From Albula goreensis (taxonomy: Eukaryota > Chordata > Actinopteri > Albuliformes > Albulidae): a DNA stretch of 64,000 nt. This document shows positions 36,199-47,965 of the stretch, in pieces. Every line of letters starts with the position of its first letter. The first letter of the stretch is position 1. The position numbers and the translations under genes are program-made. The notes beneath the pieces are model-generated. The model saw only the letters and a list, made by a program, of their open reading frames with translations. It had not been told where the DNA came from and searched no databases. The stretch lies in NCBI GenBank assembly GCA_022829145.1, contig CM040764.1:12606049-12670048 (forward strand). Reading direction: 5' to 3'.

Positions 36199-37227
36199 GT
36201 CCCTCTGCAGGCTGGACAGCCCCTGAAGTTCACAGTCCTGGAGACTCTGGACCGAAACAAGGAGGAGTTTGAGTTCCTCCAAGCCCAGTATCACAGGCAG
36301 GCCTCTCATGACAGGTAGAGTCAATACTGATCCTGTCTGCGTGATACCCAGCAAGTCATCTACAGAATATTTCTGAACTGTTATATATTATAATCTATTT
36401 GGACTGTATGTATAGTGTGTGCAGGTATTTTTCCGGTGGTTGCTCTGTGTACTGACAGTTCAGTGTCTCCCTCTGGTGGCTCCTGTTTGGCCCGCAGGTG
36501 TTTCCCTCTGCTGGCTGCTCTTTAGATTGCAGGTGCAGTGTCTGTCTCAACAGGCTCCCGTTTGTAACGCGGGTTGTGCACGCAACAAAACAATGTGCTT
36601 ACGTTGCTATAAATCATTAAATTTTGAAAATTATATTCGAGTGCAAATAAAACAATTCAGTCATTTACAGAATGTCTGGTTGTGTGGGCTTTGTTTGGCA
36701 ACTGAGTCAATTTTACTCCTGATATTGGGAGATAAATTACTATCTGCGTTAATATTTTTAAACTTTTGCAGGTTTTCAATCTATTTGGAATCTGAAATGG
36801 TCAATTAGATAATTACATCAATAAGAACACTGTCTCTCTCATACACTCCCATAAACTAATCTTGGTTCATGGTGAATGCTGTTGGGTAAATCTCTGGTCA
36901 AAATGGAATGACTAGACAGACATTTGGTGATTTGTGTGTGTGTGTGTGTTTTATGCTATTGTACTTGCACTTAGCATTGTATATCTGTTTTATAAATGTG
37001 TGATCTTTTCATGTGTCAATAGATCTTTGATGCAGTCAGACAAGCAGGCATACATAAATAAACACACATCACACACTCTACATAAAATAGATTTTTTTAG
37101 AGTGTTCTTATGTACATATGTGTTTTAATGACCCCGGGAACTCAGTGGTCTGATGTTTAACTGTAGTTTCTGTATTCCTCTCAGTTCTATGAGATCTTAC
37201 GGGCTGAACATTGAGATGCACAAACAG
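36199..37227 (+). pseudogene. TLE/Groucho co-repressor pseudogene fragment (Q domain exons)
   Basis: Two exons of the N-terminal glutamine-rich tetramerisation domain of TLE1-4 are visible. The first (about 36,211-36,296) reads [20 protein letters not shown] and FLQAQYH. Its expected donor is GC instead of GT, and the next GT lies 18 bases later. The second (37,185-37,227) reads FYE, then a break, then YGLNIEMHKQ. The TLE exon encoding YYEMSYGLNIEMHKQ should have 45 bases, and this one has 43, so a two-base deletion shifts the frame. The exon between them (LKLECEKLASEK) and all later exons, including the WD40 part, are absent. TLE proteins are nuclear co-repressors recruited by TCF, HES and RUNX factors. 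This fragment cannot encode one. Confidence 0.85.
36318..36800. repeat. Dispersed repeat with CCCTCTGCTGG units (copy 2), inside the TLE fragment
   Basis: It starts 22 bases after the TLE exon and matches 22,985-23,480 in several ordered words (ATCCTGTCTGCGTGATA, ATAATCTATTTGGACTG, TGACAGTTCAGTGTCTCCCT and ACTTTTGCAGGTTTTCAAT). It holds three to four core units in the CCCTCTGCTGG orientation. The order of the words differs between the copies, so internal rearrangement is likely. Confidence 0.65.
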
Positions 37228-37794
37228 GTAAGAGACCCTGTTTTCTTGTCCTTGGATCGCTGGATTCAGGCAGCATGATAAGGTGCCTGAAAAGCTTATG
37301 TAACCAGCTGGTGCACCGCCATCTGTGATGGAAATTAAACATTTTGAAATAAATATTTATCAAGGTCAGAATCAGAATATGACACCACTGCATAATGTAT
37401 GGGAGAATGTTGAAAATACTTCCATTTTTTCTGATATATACACATTAATAGAATACATGCACGTAGAATTTCACACACATGTTTATACTTTGCCTCTGTT
37501 CTACAAAAGGTGCATTCTCAACCCTGAGGGAAGGTGGGGCACCATGCCAGCTTATAATGGCTGCTGCCATGAGAATCCTGTCCCCAATAGCCTTGGCTGT
37601 GGCTTCAGGCCCATCAGTGCCTATGAGGTGGATAAACAGTGTGCATCAGTGGGCAGGAGGGTTATGGCAATTCCCACCTTATCTTTACGTGTATTTTTAA
37701 GTGCAGGACAGTGTTACAAATGCATTTGAGAATTTTCTTTTAGAAATTCTGACTTGAGCAGTCATTGATGTCATGTGCATTCCAGTTGAAATGT

Positions 37795-37965
37795 GTGCAG
37801 TGAAATGTGTGGTTTCAAAATATCCCACTTGGGAAAGAGACACAATTCATGAGGTCTGCAATCATATACATTTATTCTCAATATGTACAAAAATACAAAA
37901 ATTCTAAAACTTGTTTGGCAAACCACAGATCTCAATTCAGATTGAAGGGACTCGGGCAGGACTTG
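37795..37965. repeat. Direct repeat, left copy (partner 38,790-38,955)
   Basis: The two segments share GTTTCAAAATATCCCACTTG, GGAAAGA, CAATTCAT, CTGCAATCAT, AAACTTGTTTGGCAA and GATTGAAGGGACTC in the same order, separated by about 825 bp. Identity is roughly 80 percent by eye. They could be old terminal repeats of a small element or a simple local duplication. Confidence 0.75.
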
Positions 37966-38789
37966 CAAACTGAAATTTTCTCCTAACAGGATTGAATCGG
38001 GTCTCTCCCCTCCCTGTCTGTAATCCTACTCTCATCTCATTCTCTGTCTTTTTTTTTTAACACGGTTCATTATAAGAGCTGGATTAGGATGTGGGTGTTT
38101 ATGTGGGCCAGTCAAAGGACATTGAGGGAGGGCTGTGAGTATGTATAATGGGGAGAATTTGAGCAAGTGTGCCTGTACCTCCGTGCATGTGCATATATGC
38201 ATTTGTATGAGCGCTCAACAGTTCCCTTTGTGTTATGTTGTCTGAATACTGTTTTTTGTTAATTGTGCGTGGTCAGTAATGTGCATGTCTGCACACTGTG
38301 TCAGTTTCACTCCTCTGTTCTCCCAAATTTCTCAACCCTGAAGGAGATAAGGGGTAAAATGGGCCATGGAAATGTGTCAGGGCCCAAGCCTCTCTAAGAC
38401 ATTCTGCTAAGCCAATGATATTGAGTGCATAGGTTTGTCTTCTTGCATTACTGAATCCAGAGCAAGTCTGTTAGCAATACAACACATTTGAATGAATCAT
38501 TTGTTTTTGGAAACAATTTCAATGTTTAATATTTTAACTGGGGGGGAAACACACAAAATTAACTGATGAATGTTAAACCATGAATCATGGGGTATGCCAT
38601 TTCCAGTGGGGGAGAGTTTCAGTTTCATATGCAAGAACAGCAGACCTCTGCACATCCATGTTTTGGAACCTGCTGACAAAATAGACACACACTAAGCAGC
38701 ATTGGCTATGTGGGCATACAAGTGTTTCAGAAAAATTGTCTGCAACCTCTTATGTAGTTGGTGATCTTGGTCAGTGAGGTCTTCATTCC

Positions 38790-38955
38790 AGTGAAATGTG
38801 TAGTTTCAAAATATCCCACTTGGGAAAGACAATTCATTAGTTCTGCAATCATTTATATATATTATGAAAATACAAAAAATTGTGAAACTTGTTTGGCAAC
38901 CTTCACAGATCTCTTGCAAAACTCCGATTGAAGGGACTCTCAAACAAGACTTCCA
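38790..38955. repeat. Direct repeat, right copy (partner 37,795-37,965)
   Basis: This copy contains the same ordered words as the left copy, with small deletions and a shorter middle. The segment between the copies has no recognisable coding content. Confidence 0.75.
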
Positions 38956-40399
38956 TCCCTTTGCTGTGCCCTCTGGCCAGCCCCTCAGAAGGAAAGACAT
39001 GAGGAATTAGTTGATGGCATGAGGAATTAGTTGCCCCTAAGCATTTACTTTTTTTGCAGTCACTGGCCCTCTACCTCGCAGAGAGATGAAGAGCATCTTA
39101 ATTGAAAAACCTACAGCAATCAAACCATAAAAAGGAAAGTAGTCCTAAAAACTGGAACTAATGATAGGGGATAAGCTGAATGAAGAGTTTGCACAGGTGA
39201 GAAACTGATGTCTTTGCTCATCAGTTGAAGGGGACTTTTCATTAAGACAATTGTATATTTGGGGGGGGGGGGGGAAGGGTTGGGGTTTTCAGATGATTTG
39301 GAATTGCAATTTGAAAAACAAACTGCACTTCATTCGGTTTCAGGTGCATAGTGTTAAACCTTGAATATACTTTGACCATTGTCTGAAAAGGGAACATGTA
39401 AGCCATGTTGGAGATGTGGCCACCCATATGGGTTTGTTGAATGTGCCAAAGAAACCTGAAGAGAAGCAAATATCCTTGTTAAGCAGAGCTCATTTTGTGA
39501 GGAAGTAGGAATTTTGAAGTAGGAATTCAAATGTTATCACAGGAAACTCAAACATTTTCACAAAAGTGCCTGGCAGCCTGAGTCATTACCTCATTAGTGC
39601 CAATGTAGGGTAGTGGCACATGTTGTGCTATAGTGAGCTGTGTGAATCCAGTGAAGAATGTGCTCCTCCTCTGTACCCAGTACCATGGTTTCAGATCCAG
39701 TGAAGAACATCTTCTTGTGCAGCCCAGTACCACGGTTTGGTTTGGTATTCTGATGGCTCCTTTGTGTCCAGCTGAGGGGAACAAAAGGCAATGGAACCAA
39801 AGTTTAACCAAACCACATCACAGAAGGTGAATGATCATTTAGGAAGCACATGCCCACAGCTCCTCCGGTTCACCCATGTTCCGTGAAAGTCACAGCATGG
39901 CAGCCTGAAGACAAGGTAAGGCCAGGTTATTAAACCACTTGTGTTGAGTGTAACCCCATTAGGAAGCAGTCAGTGTATGAACATGCAATGCATTCAGACA
40001 CAAAGGACCAATGTCAAGTTTCACATAGAAAAATGAAGCAAGATACCACAATTTTGCTAGCTGTAGAATTTTTCCTTGCCCTTACCTTCACTCCAGGCAT
40101 CACATTAAAACTGAAGGGTTGCTGTCATCAAGTAAAATTTTAGAGCATGTGAGAATAAAGTGGGCAATGGATGGCATTTCAAAAGTGATTCTCTTCAGCT
40201 TTCCAGACATACCTTCCCAACACTGCAGACTGGGGTACACTCAAACCTGGTATTCCCCCTAATCAGACCTTATATAGACTCAGCAGCTGGCTCCAATGAC
40301 CCCTGTCACAAATTAAATAGTTAAACGAGGTCCAGGTGTTGAGCAAGCCCATGTGATCGTTAGTGGATTTGGTTGTCTTGGATTGTGGAGTTGTTGTGT

Positions 40400-40510
40400 C
40401 AAAGTTTCTATGGAGTAGTGGACTAAAGCATGTGGTCCTTCCTTAGCAGTCACAGGTTCAAGACTTTGTTTCTTCTTTTTTGTGTGACTTCATCTGTAAA
40501 GTAAATGTCA
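40400..40510 (+). repeat. Possible tRNA-derived SINE fragment
   Basis: TAGTGGACTAAAGCATGTGG resembles a Pol III A-box. CACAGGTTCAAGACTTTG, 40 bases later, resembles a B-box, followed by 'tgactt' and 'taaagtaaatgtcaag'. No tail was identified. Confidence 0.35.
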
Positions 40511-41266
40511 AGTCCCCTACGAGAAAAGTGGGTGAGCGTGACGGATCCTGTGGCGCTGGAGACTGGTCCACCCTTCACACTGATGTAGGTGATGAAGGTG
40601 GTCTCGAATCTGAGCAGCAGGCCTGATCAACTACCTCTGTAAGAGGAATGAGAAGGGGGGGGCTCATCCCCCCGAAGGTTTCGGAAGGTAAAATGGGGGG
40701 GTTATGCAGCTGCAATCCAGACCTGGCTGAAATTTTACATCATGTGATGGATGCATCCACATTTTGATTATGAGGAACTTGGCCACCTTCTGCCAGAACC
40801 CCTCTCCATTTTGCTCCCCTGCTCCAATGTCATGTATGTGCACACATCAGCAGACACTTAAATGCACAATTTTATATATGGTGGTTTTAGATGTCTTGGT
40901 GCCAAAGGGGGGCAACCCATACCCACAGAGAGAGAGACAAAATGGTCACTTGATAACACACACACACACATGACCCCAGTCATCCACCCAAAACTCAAGC
41001 TCAGTGTAAAGGAGATGTAGGAAACAGAAATACACACTGGGGATTTCACTCTCACTCCTGAGGCATGAGATGGGTTTCCACCACTCCCTTGCCCCTAATT
41101 AATGTGTATTTTAAGAGGCCGTTCTGGTGAACTTTACCTGCCGGGAGCAATATCCCGAGACTACAAAATTCATTTATTTTGTGCAAGTATAATTTGAAAG
41201 ATCGAGCCTACCTTTGAACTGACAATGCATGTTGTGATACTAGTTAAATACAGTCATTTGAACTGG

Positions 41267-41661
41267 ATGTACAATAGACACTCTAGGCAGATGTATTCAA
41301 AGACACTCTAGGATGTCATGTGTGTAACCTATACACTCTAGTGGTCATACAGTCATAGAAATAATGTAAACCAACCCAACCTGGATGTAATAACCTAAAA
41401 GACACTCTAGGGGTCAGTCTGTCTTGGATGTAGTAACCTAAAAGACACTCTAGGGGTCAGTCTGTCTTGGATGTAAAAGACACTCTAGGGGTCAGTAACC
41501 TAAGACACTCTAGGGGTCAGTCTGTTTTGGATGTAGTAACACTCTCGGGGGTCAGTCTGTTTTGGATGTCTGTCTTGGTCTTGGATGTTGTAACCTAATA
41601 GACACTCTAGGGGTCAGTATGTCTTGGGTGTAATTCACTGCCAGACACACTAGGTGGCAGT
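41267..41661. repeat. About 42-bp tandem repeat with GACACTCTAGGGGTCAG core
   Basis: Roughly eight to nine irregular units share GACACTCTAGGGGTCAG and TCTGTCTTGGATGTAG, with TAACCTAAAA between. Several units are truncated. The final degenerate unit ends in ACACTAGGTGGCAG (41,647-41,660), which fits the CTCF consensus at 13 of 14 positions. Confidence 0.9.
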
Positions 41662-41689
41662 ATATTTTTTAATAAATTAATGACCATGA

Positions 41690-42055
41690 GCAATCAATAT
41701 TGGTGTCAAGGATGAAGCTCATGCTAACAAATAGAAAAGGAGGAGGGCCTAAGGTGCTCCTCCTTGAGCAGGCCTTTGATAAGCAGGGGAAGGCCTAAGA
41801 TAAGAAAAAGAATAAAAAAGACAAGGGGAGATGGACCCCTCATAGGGAATGGGGGATTGCCTAGGTGAACCCTTGCTGCTCTGTACAGACCAGCCCGGCT
41901 TATTGTGTAATGCTATCAGGTACTATACAATAAACCATTTTGCATCAGACTCAGTAGATGTTGTGTTTGTTTGCTTGTATAAGAAGTTGTGTAGTCCCTA
42001 GGAGCATTGAAGTGTGGTGAGGGCCCCCAGCTGACTGGCCCAGGCTGGAGCGGTC
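41690..42055 (+). mobile_element. Solo-LTR-like segment (candidate retroviral or LTR-retrotransposon LTR)
   Basis: The organisation resembles an LTR read left to right. A purine-rich 5' part is followed by an AATAAA near 41,929-41,934 and a GT-rich stretch (GTTGTGTTTGTTTGC). A GC-richer end follows, reading CCCAGGCTGGAGCGGTCTTT and CCGCCACA. No internal coding region lies on either side, and I could not find a convincing target-site duplication. It falls inside the segment absent from the 51.5-kb copy, consistent with an insertion. Alternative: an unrelated unique sequence. Confidence 0.4.
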
Positions 42056-42329
42056 TTTCCGCCACAATTTGATCAACAGTCTTACTTTTAAAACGTTACT
42101 CATCGAGTACTGGACCTTATTTCCATACCAATTTTAGACCCTGCGTCTTTTTTTCCCCACATCGGACTTCTCTATCGCATCGGAGATGCGGACACATTTG
42201 CAGGGCAAACGTACTATTGCTATCACTCTTCAGTATTATGAACGCAACATGGGATGCTGCCCACACAATTACACAATGTGTTGAAGCCAAATCGCCAGGC
42301 TCCGTCTATGACTTCTAGGGTCACCCCAG

Positions 42330-45300
42330 AAAGGGTATGTGATATTGTTGCGTCAAGTTCAATATCGCCACAATTACAGGAGAACGACATTTAAAAAAAT
42401 AAACATTAATTCTCCCATTAACCCACCACCTCCCAGCAGTACTGTATAAATTGTAAATAAAATGTATTTCTATTTCGTTTAAAGCCTTTATTCCCAGCAA
42501 AACAATGCGCTGATATTCTTCGTCATAATTTATCAACAATGAAGTAAATCCATCATCTTTAAGGATTTGCCATCGGTTTATGTGGATCGAACAAGTATAC
42601 TACAATTTATACAACTTCATAGCGTGAAAACGTATTTTAAACTTGTTTAGAAATTAACTCACGTTCATTCGCTGCCGCGGCCTTGTAACATTTTACCGAG
42701 AGATGAAGTTGTAGTCCGCACAAGAACACATTCATATTTCTTAAGTGAAAATGGGGAGCAATGGAACACGTGTGCGAAGCTCTGAGCTTTTGAGGTGCAT
42801 CCTGTTAGCTGTGCTCCATTGATGATGACTTCAATCAGGTTCAAAGTTATTTGAACTAAATCTAATCGGCTGCTCTGGAACCGTGGCATGTGGTTAAAGC
42901 TTTTATTAAAGGGTACATTTTTTAGTATTTGTTTCAAACAATTGACATGTAATGTTTATTAAAAGCATTTTTTTAGATATTGGTTTCACCACCCCACATT
43001 TCAGCGCACCATAATGTTGGCCACGATCACAGCTGTTTCTGCTGAGTCAGACGTGTTCAATTGCTTAATTGGTGCAGGTGTTGGAGAGCTCTCGGTATCT
43101 AGTTTGGCGGAATTTCTTCTTTATGGCACTTTATGAAGATAGTAATTTGTCCATTTAGTAGTTATTCATGATACATGTGATAACATGTTAAAGAAACTAT
43201 AGCAGGCTGTTGTTTGTGTCTCCTCAGTCTACAGTGATGTGTGCTATCTGTCACCAGTTTGCAATGATGCAATGCAGTTTGTGCAACTGAGTGAGACAAA
43301 TCCCCGATTCCAACATAATTCGTTTATCCCAGAATTCATCATACTTTCACTCATCTGTTTAAAATGCATGCCCCCGCTTAAAAAAGTATGCACATGATAA
43401 TTATAAATTATTGCAGATTTGAATGTTTTGGTCTTAAAACCCTTCCAGTGAAGAGGAGCTGAATGTGCTGTTCTTGTCATGATTCATTCTTTTGTACATT
43501 AAAAACCTCACAGCACTGTGAAGGAAGTAAGGACACGTCTTCGAGTTGTCAATTCAGTGTTTACGGACAAGCCCGACAACCCCCTGGAGATTTCATACTG
43601 CCACTTTCGGTGGGCAAAAGATTTGGACAAGGTGGGGTAATTCTTATTTTTATTAAAAGAAAACCGCATTCCATTGATGGGGAAGTGGCAGGAATGCCTT
43701 ACATCTATCAAGTTGTGAGTTCAGTTCTTGAGGACTGATCCCAGTCTACATTTTTGTCTTTGAAGCAAGCAAATGACTGATTTCTACATAGCTTTTCCCA
43801 GGTGATGTAAAGACCTCTCTCCTCTCTTGCTCTCAGACATTTTTCTCTCTCTTGCTCACCCTCTTGATTGATTTTCTAATGGCATAGAAAGCCCTTCTTG
43901 CTTTCTCTTTCAGGTCATTAATAGCCAAGCAAAATTCCCAGTGGAACTGATACAGAAACCTAAATATGTGTAATTGTTTGTTGTCTCTATTTTGTATTTT
44001 CCTATATTAAAATGTTGAGTAATTCCCTGAAACTCTGGACCTTGTTTTGGATTCTTGACATGTTCCCTCTATCACCAGCCCCACTTTCATTGCAGTCTGC
44101 ATGATTCATACCATTTTTTTTTGGATTCTTGACATGTTACATAATAAATGTTCATTGAGACATGTATTTTCTTTTTCCATGCAAATGCTCCTTACATGGT
44201 GCCAGGTGCAAAAATGCAGCAAAGTACGTAAGACATCGGACCCAATATCAAACCATGATTATTATTGTTATAAACTTTTATTCTGACAACCTTGACCCGA
44301 AAGTACTTCTGTTATTGCTGATGGCGGAACACGTGTTTTTCCGTTTATTTACATACGTTTATTTACAAAGTATTACCGCGATTTTGAAATGATATTTTAA
44401 AAAGGCTGATGGAACCCTGCGTTTTTTAATTGGTGGTGTACTTCACATTCTACAGAGCGGTACCCTGAGTAATCTTGCTTGAATTTCGGAGAGAATGACA
44501 AGGGCAGTGTTTGAAGCAGCAACTGCAGGTAGGCTATAAACTTTACTAGTTTGGTTCTAGTTATTCAAGAGCAATTACAGTGTCTGGTATTTATTTATAG
44601 AAATGTGAGGGATTGATTCACTATTTTATGTGATGTTGCTATTACTTAGTGCGTGCAATATGTTTCTGATGTTTATTGTTGCAGGTTGCTAATTAGCTTG
44701 CCACTGTTTTTCACCTCTTTATAATGTAAACATCGGTGCCTATTGAATGAGTGATATTACTGTCTGGGTGTGATATTAAATGTCTGTTTTTACCTTCTGA
44801 ACTGTCTGAATGTGTTGGGCTAAGCTTAGGAATATTTGGCCATTATAGATACGATGTTGGCAGATATTTGCAACATTGGGTGATTCCATTGTAGTCTCTT
44901 TAAATTGTTCTGATTGGCACACTGGTCTGTTTTCATTGGTGCATTGTGGGTGCAGTGCTGGTATATAAATTGGGCTATACCGTTGCAGGCCTACCCAGTC
45001 ATTTCTTTACATTGCCTCAATTGGTATCTTGGCTTATTGGCCCAGGTGCATCACGAGAGCAGCGCTGGTGTATAGGATGGTTGCATCTTCCTTTTATTAG
45101 TTTCTTCAAATTGTTCAACCAGCCAGATGTTTTAGCACTGGCACATCATTTGCAAAGTGCTGGAGCGTAGACTGCATCATCTACCGCTTAGTTTCTTGAA
45201 AATTCCCTCAGCAGCAGAATAACCTAGGAATAATGTCACTTTAGTGGCGCATTGCTGGTACACTGGCTGTGTATGATATTGGCACCAGGTCCTGGTGTGT

Positions 45301-45955
45301 ATGAGAATTGGCAGGACATTTAATTCCCTCAGTTGCCACCTTTTTCTTTTCTTGCATGAGCAATATTGGTGGCTTTAGCTCTGGGAGACTAGTGGGTGGG
45401 ACCCTACATTGTATGATCATTAACTCATTGTTTGTAATAACTGGCAGACTAGGCAAAGCATGGGTATTTAGGCTCCCAAATTATCACATTTGTTGAGTGA
45501 TCTGGCATGGTTTTCTTCATCTTCATCTGTGCTAAAGATCAATGTGGCTTGCTTTCTATGAAATGGTAGGTATAGGATCTTATCTTTGTTCCCTGTGCTC
45601 GTGGCTTACCACGCTCTGGCTGTTGGTATGAAGCAAATTAGTGGGTCCCATGCTGCTCAGCATCCTTAGTTCTGAAGAAGCTTGGTGTCTGAACCAACCA
45701 CAGATGGTCCAGTGCCCTTCATGTCATTTTGTGTTTTATGTGTGTTTAGGAAACCTATTTTGTGGGGAACCCTGTAGCATAGACAGAGTGTGAGAGCCCT
45801 TAGCCTCTATATGCAAGGGGACATAGTCTATTTCTGCATAGAAGAACAATAGTGACTATGAGTGTTACTCTGTCACATGAATATGCTTTCAAATAGTTTT
45901 TTTTTTTATTTACAAAACATGACATCATGGCATACATCTTACTGTATCCAGCAGG
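42330..45955. other. Gene-free interval
   Basis: No recognised exon was found. An ATG at 44,498 opens MTRAVFEAATAG and ends at a GT donor (44,529), which could be a first exon, but nothing confirms it. A frame at about 43,520-43,640 reads VKEVRTRLRVVNSVFTDKPD. I could not assign it to a family. Confidence 0.4.
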
Positions 45956-45956
45956 G

Positions 45957-47212
45957 ACTCAGGCAGGGGCCTGTAGGTGAGTGTGTTTATCTGCACAGAG
46001 GTACACTCAGGCCTGTGTAGGGGCCTGTAGGTGAGTGTGTTTACCTGCACAGAGGTACACTCAGGCCTGTGTAGGGGCCTGCAGGTGAGTGTGTTTATCT
46101 GCACAGAGGTACACAGAGGGCCTGTGTAGGGGCCTGTAGGTGAGTGTGTTTACCTGCACAGAGGTACACTGTGGGGCCTGAGGTGAGTGTTTTACCTGCA
46201 CAGAGGTACACTCAGGCCTGTGTAGGGGCCTGTGAGGGGCCTGTAGGTGAGTGTTTTTACCTGCACAGAGGTACACTCAGGCCTGTGTAGGGGCCTGTTC
46301 ATGAGTGTTTTTACCTGCACAGAGGTACACTCAGGCCTGTGTAGGGGCATGCAGGTGAGTGTGTTTATCTGCACAGAGGTACACTCAGGCCTGTGTAGGG
46401 GCCTGTAGGTGAGTGTGTTTACCTGCACAGAGGTACACTCAGGCCTGTGTAGGGGCCTGTAGGTGAGTGTGTTTACCTGCACAGAGGTACACTCAGGCCT
46501 GTGTAGGGGCCTGTAGGTGAGTGTGTTTACCTGCACAGGGTGAGGTGTTTTTACACAGAGGCCTGTGTAGGGGCCTGTAGGTGAGTGTTTTTACCTGCAC
46601 AGAGGTACACTCAGGCCTGTGTAGGGGCCTGTTGGTGAGTGTGTTTACCTGCACAGAGGTACACTCAGGTGTTTACTGCACAGAGGTACAGCCTGTGGGG
46701 GCCTGTAGGTGAGTGTGTTTATCCTGCACAGAGGTACACTCAGGCCTGTGTAAGGGGCCTGTAGGTGAGTGTGTTTACCTGCACAGAGGTACACTCAGGC
46801 CTGTGTAGGGGCCTGTAGGTGAGTGTGTTTACCTGCACAGTGTACACTGCAGGCCTGTGTGAGGGGCCTGTAGGTGAGTGTGTTTACCTGCACAGAGGTA
46901 CACTCAGGCCTGTGTAGGGGCCTGTAGGTGAGTGTGTTTACCTGCACAGAGGTACACTCAGGCCTGTGTAGGGGCCTGTAGGTGAGTGTGTTTACCTGCA
47001 CAGAGGTACACTCAGGCCTGTGTAGGCGCCTGTAGGTGAGTGTGTTTACCTGCACAGAGGTACACTCAGGCCTGTGAAGGGGCCTGTAGGTGAGTGTGTT
47101 TACCTGCACAGAGGTACACTCAGGCCTGTGTAGGGGCCTGTAGGTGAGTGTGTTTACTTGCACACAGGTACACTCAGATCTGTGTAGGGGCCTGTAGGTG
47201 AGTGTGTTTTTA
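45957..47212. repeat. 54-bp minisatellite, array 1
   Basis: About 23 tandem units of 54 bp are present, with occasional short or fused units. Each reads GGCCTGTGTAGGGGCCTGTA, then GGTGAGTGTGTTTACCTGCA, then CAGAGGTACACTCA. Because 54 is a multiple of three, one frame on the minus strand stays open for long runs with an 18-residue period (VQVNTLTYRPLHRPECTS). Plus-strand units carry TAG|GTGAGT and TTTACCTGCACAG, which look like splice donor and acceptor. I see no evidence that it encodes protein. It is followed within 120 bp by the SUCNR1-like pseudogene. Confidence 0.95.
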
Positions 47213-47332
47213 TTTAAAAATTGGAACAACTTTCCCTGAATTAAAAACTATAACAATATAGAAAAAGTCCCCTATATTCTGGGAGAAAAAAACTGAATGT
47301 GTGGCATTGGCTTCCAAATATGTGGCCTCCTG

Positions 47333-47965
47333 TCATAAACTGAGGGACATCCAGTGAGACTGGTTTGTCTGCAAATCTTCCAGCAGCGGTGGGATGTAGC
47401 CCGTTACTGTGACGGCCAAGCTGTACGTGAGGCGATCGTGGGCTTGGTCGGCTGAGAGGATGCCAAAATCCCCGCATCGACTCCGGTTGCCCCTCTTCAT
47501 GTCCTGGAATATGAGAATAACTAGTGGCGGCGCAATCTGGACATTGACGACTAGCCAAGTGAAGGCAGAGACGGCGATGTCTGACCCTCGCCTCAGAAGG
47601 AAATGCTGCCATTTCTGGTTTTGGAGCAGGAGGCACCGGTCCACGCTAACCCACACCATGAAGAGGATGCTGGAGTACAGATTGACATGGAGGATGTAGC
47701 GGTCAGCGATGCAGAAGAAGGGTGAGGTCTCAGCCTGGCTGTCGGCGTAGGAATCCACCTGGCGGGGCGGCGTACACAGGAAGAGCAGGGCCGAGACTGC
47801 CAGATTGAACAGGTACATTTCAGTGCTCTTCCACTCTTTCAGGCAGAAGATGTAGCCCAGAATGACCGGCAGGTTACCCAGGAAGCCCTGGCAGAACTCC
47901 AGGCTGAACATGGTAGGGAGGTCGTACCACTGGAGCAGGTTGACCAGCTCTGTGCAGGTAAAGGT
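47333..47965 (-). pseudogene. Succinate receptor-like GPCR fragment, N-terminal half
   Basis: An open frame on the minus strand starts after an acceptor-like CCTTCCCAG, and its first in-frame ATG is at 47,911. It covers TM1 to TM5 of a SUCNR1-type class A receptor: LGNLPVILGYIFCLKEW, MYLFNLAVSALLFLCTPP, DRYILHVNLYSSILFMVWVS, VDRCLLL and FTWLVVNVQIAPPLVILI. It stops in TM5 (GYIPPLLEDLQTNQ then stop), so TM6, TM7 and the tail are missing. The DRY motif is DRC and part of extracellular loop 1 is altered. SUCNR1 senses extracellular succinate and couples to Gi/Gq, and fish have several paralogues. The frame is otherwise unbroken, so the loss may be recent. Whether the rest lies elsewhere cannot be seen. 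Confidence 0.8.

Larger units (their letters stand above)
37228..40950. other. Gene-free interval with local direct repeats
   Basis: No exon was recognised. The interval contains the direct repeat pair at 37.8/38.8 kb, a G14 run at 39,261-39,274 and a weak SINE candidate near 40.4 kb. At 39,775-39,796 there is also a 22-base word (GAGGGGAACAAAAGGCAATG core) whose reverse complement recurs at about 32,561-32,582. Confidence 0.45.
40955..42325 (-). repeat. Inverted duplicate of 51,514-51,915, interrupted by about 1 kb
   Basis: The reverse complement of 42,165-42,325 matches 51,514-51,680 (CCTAGAAGTCATAGA, GGAGCCTGG, ATACTGAAGAGTGA, GCCCTGCA, ATGTGTCC). The reverse complement of 40,955-41,195 matches 51,690-51,915 (AAACCCATCTC, GAGAGTGAAATCCCCAGTGT, GTATTTCTGTTTCCTACATC, TTTTGGGTGGATGACT). 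Only this copy has the intervening roughly 970 bp (41,195-42,165), which holds the tandem repeat and the LTR-like segment. Confidence 0.85.
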
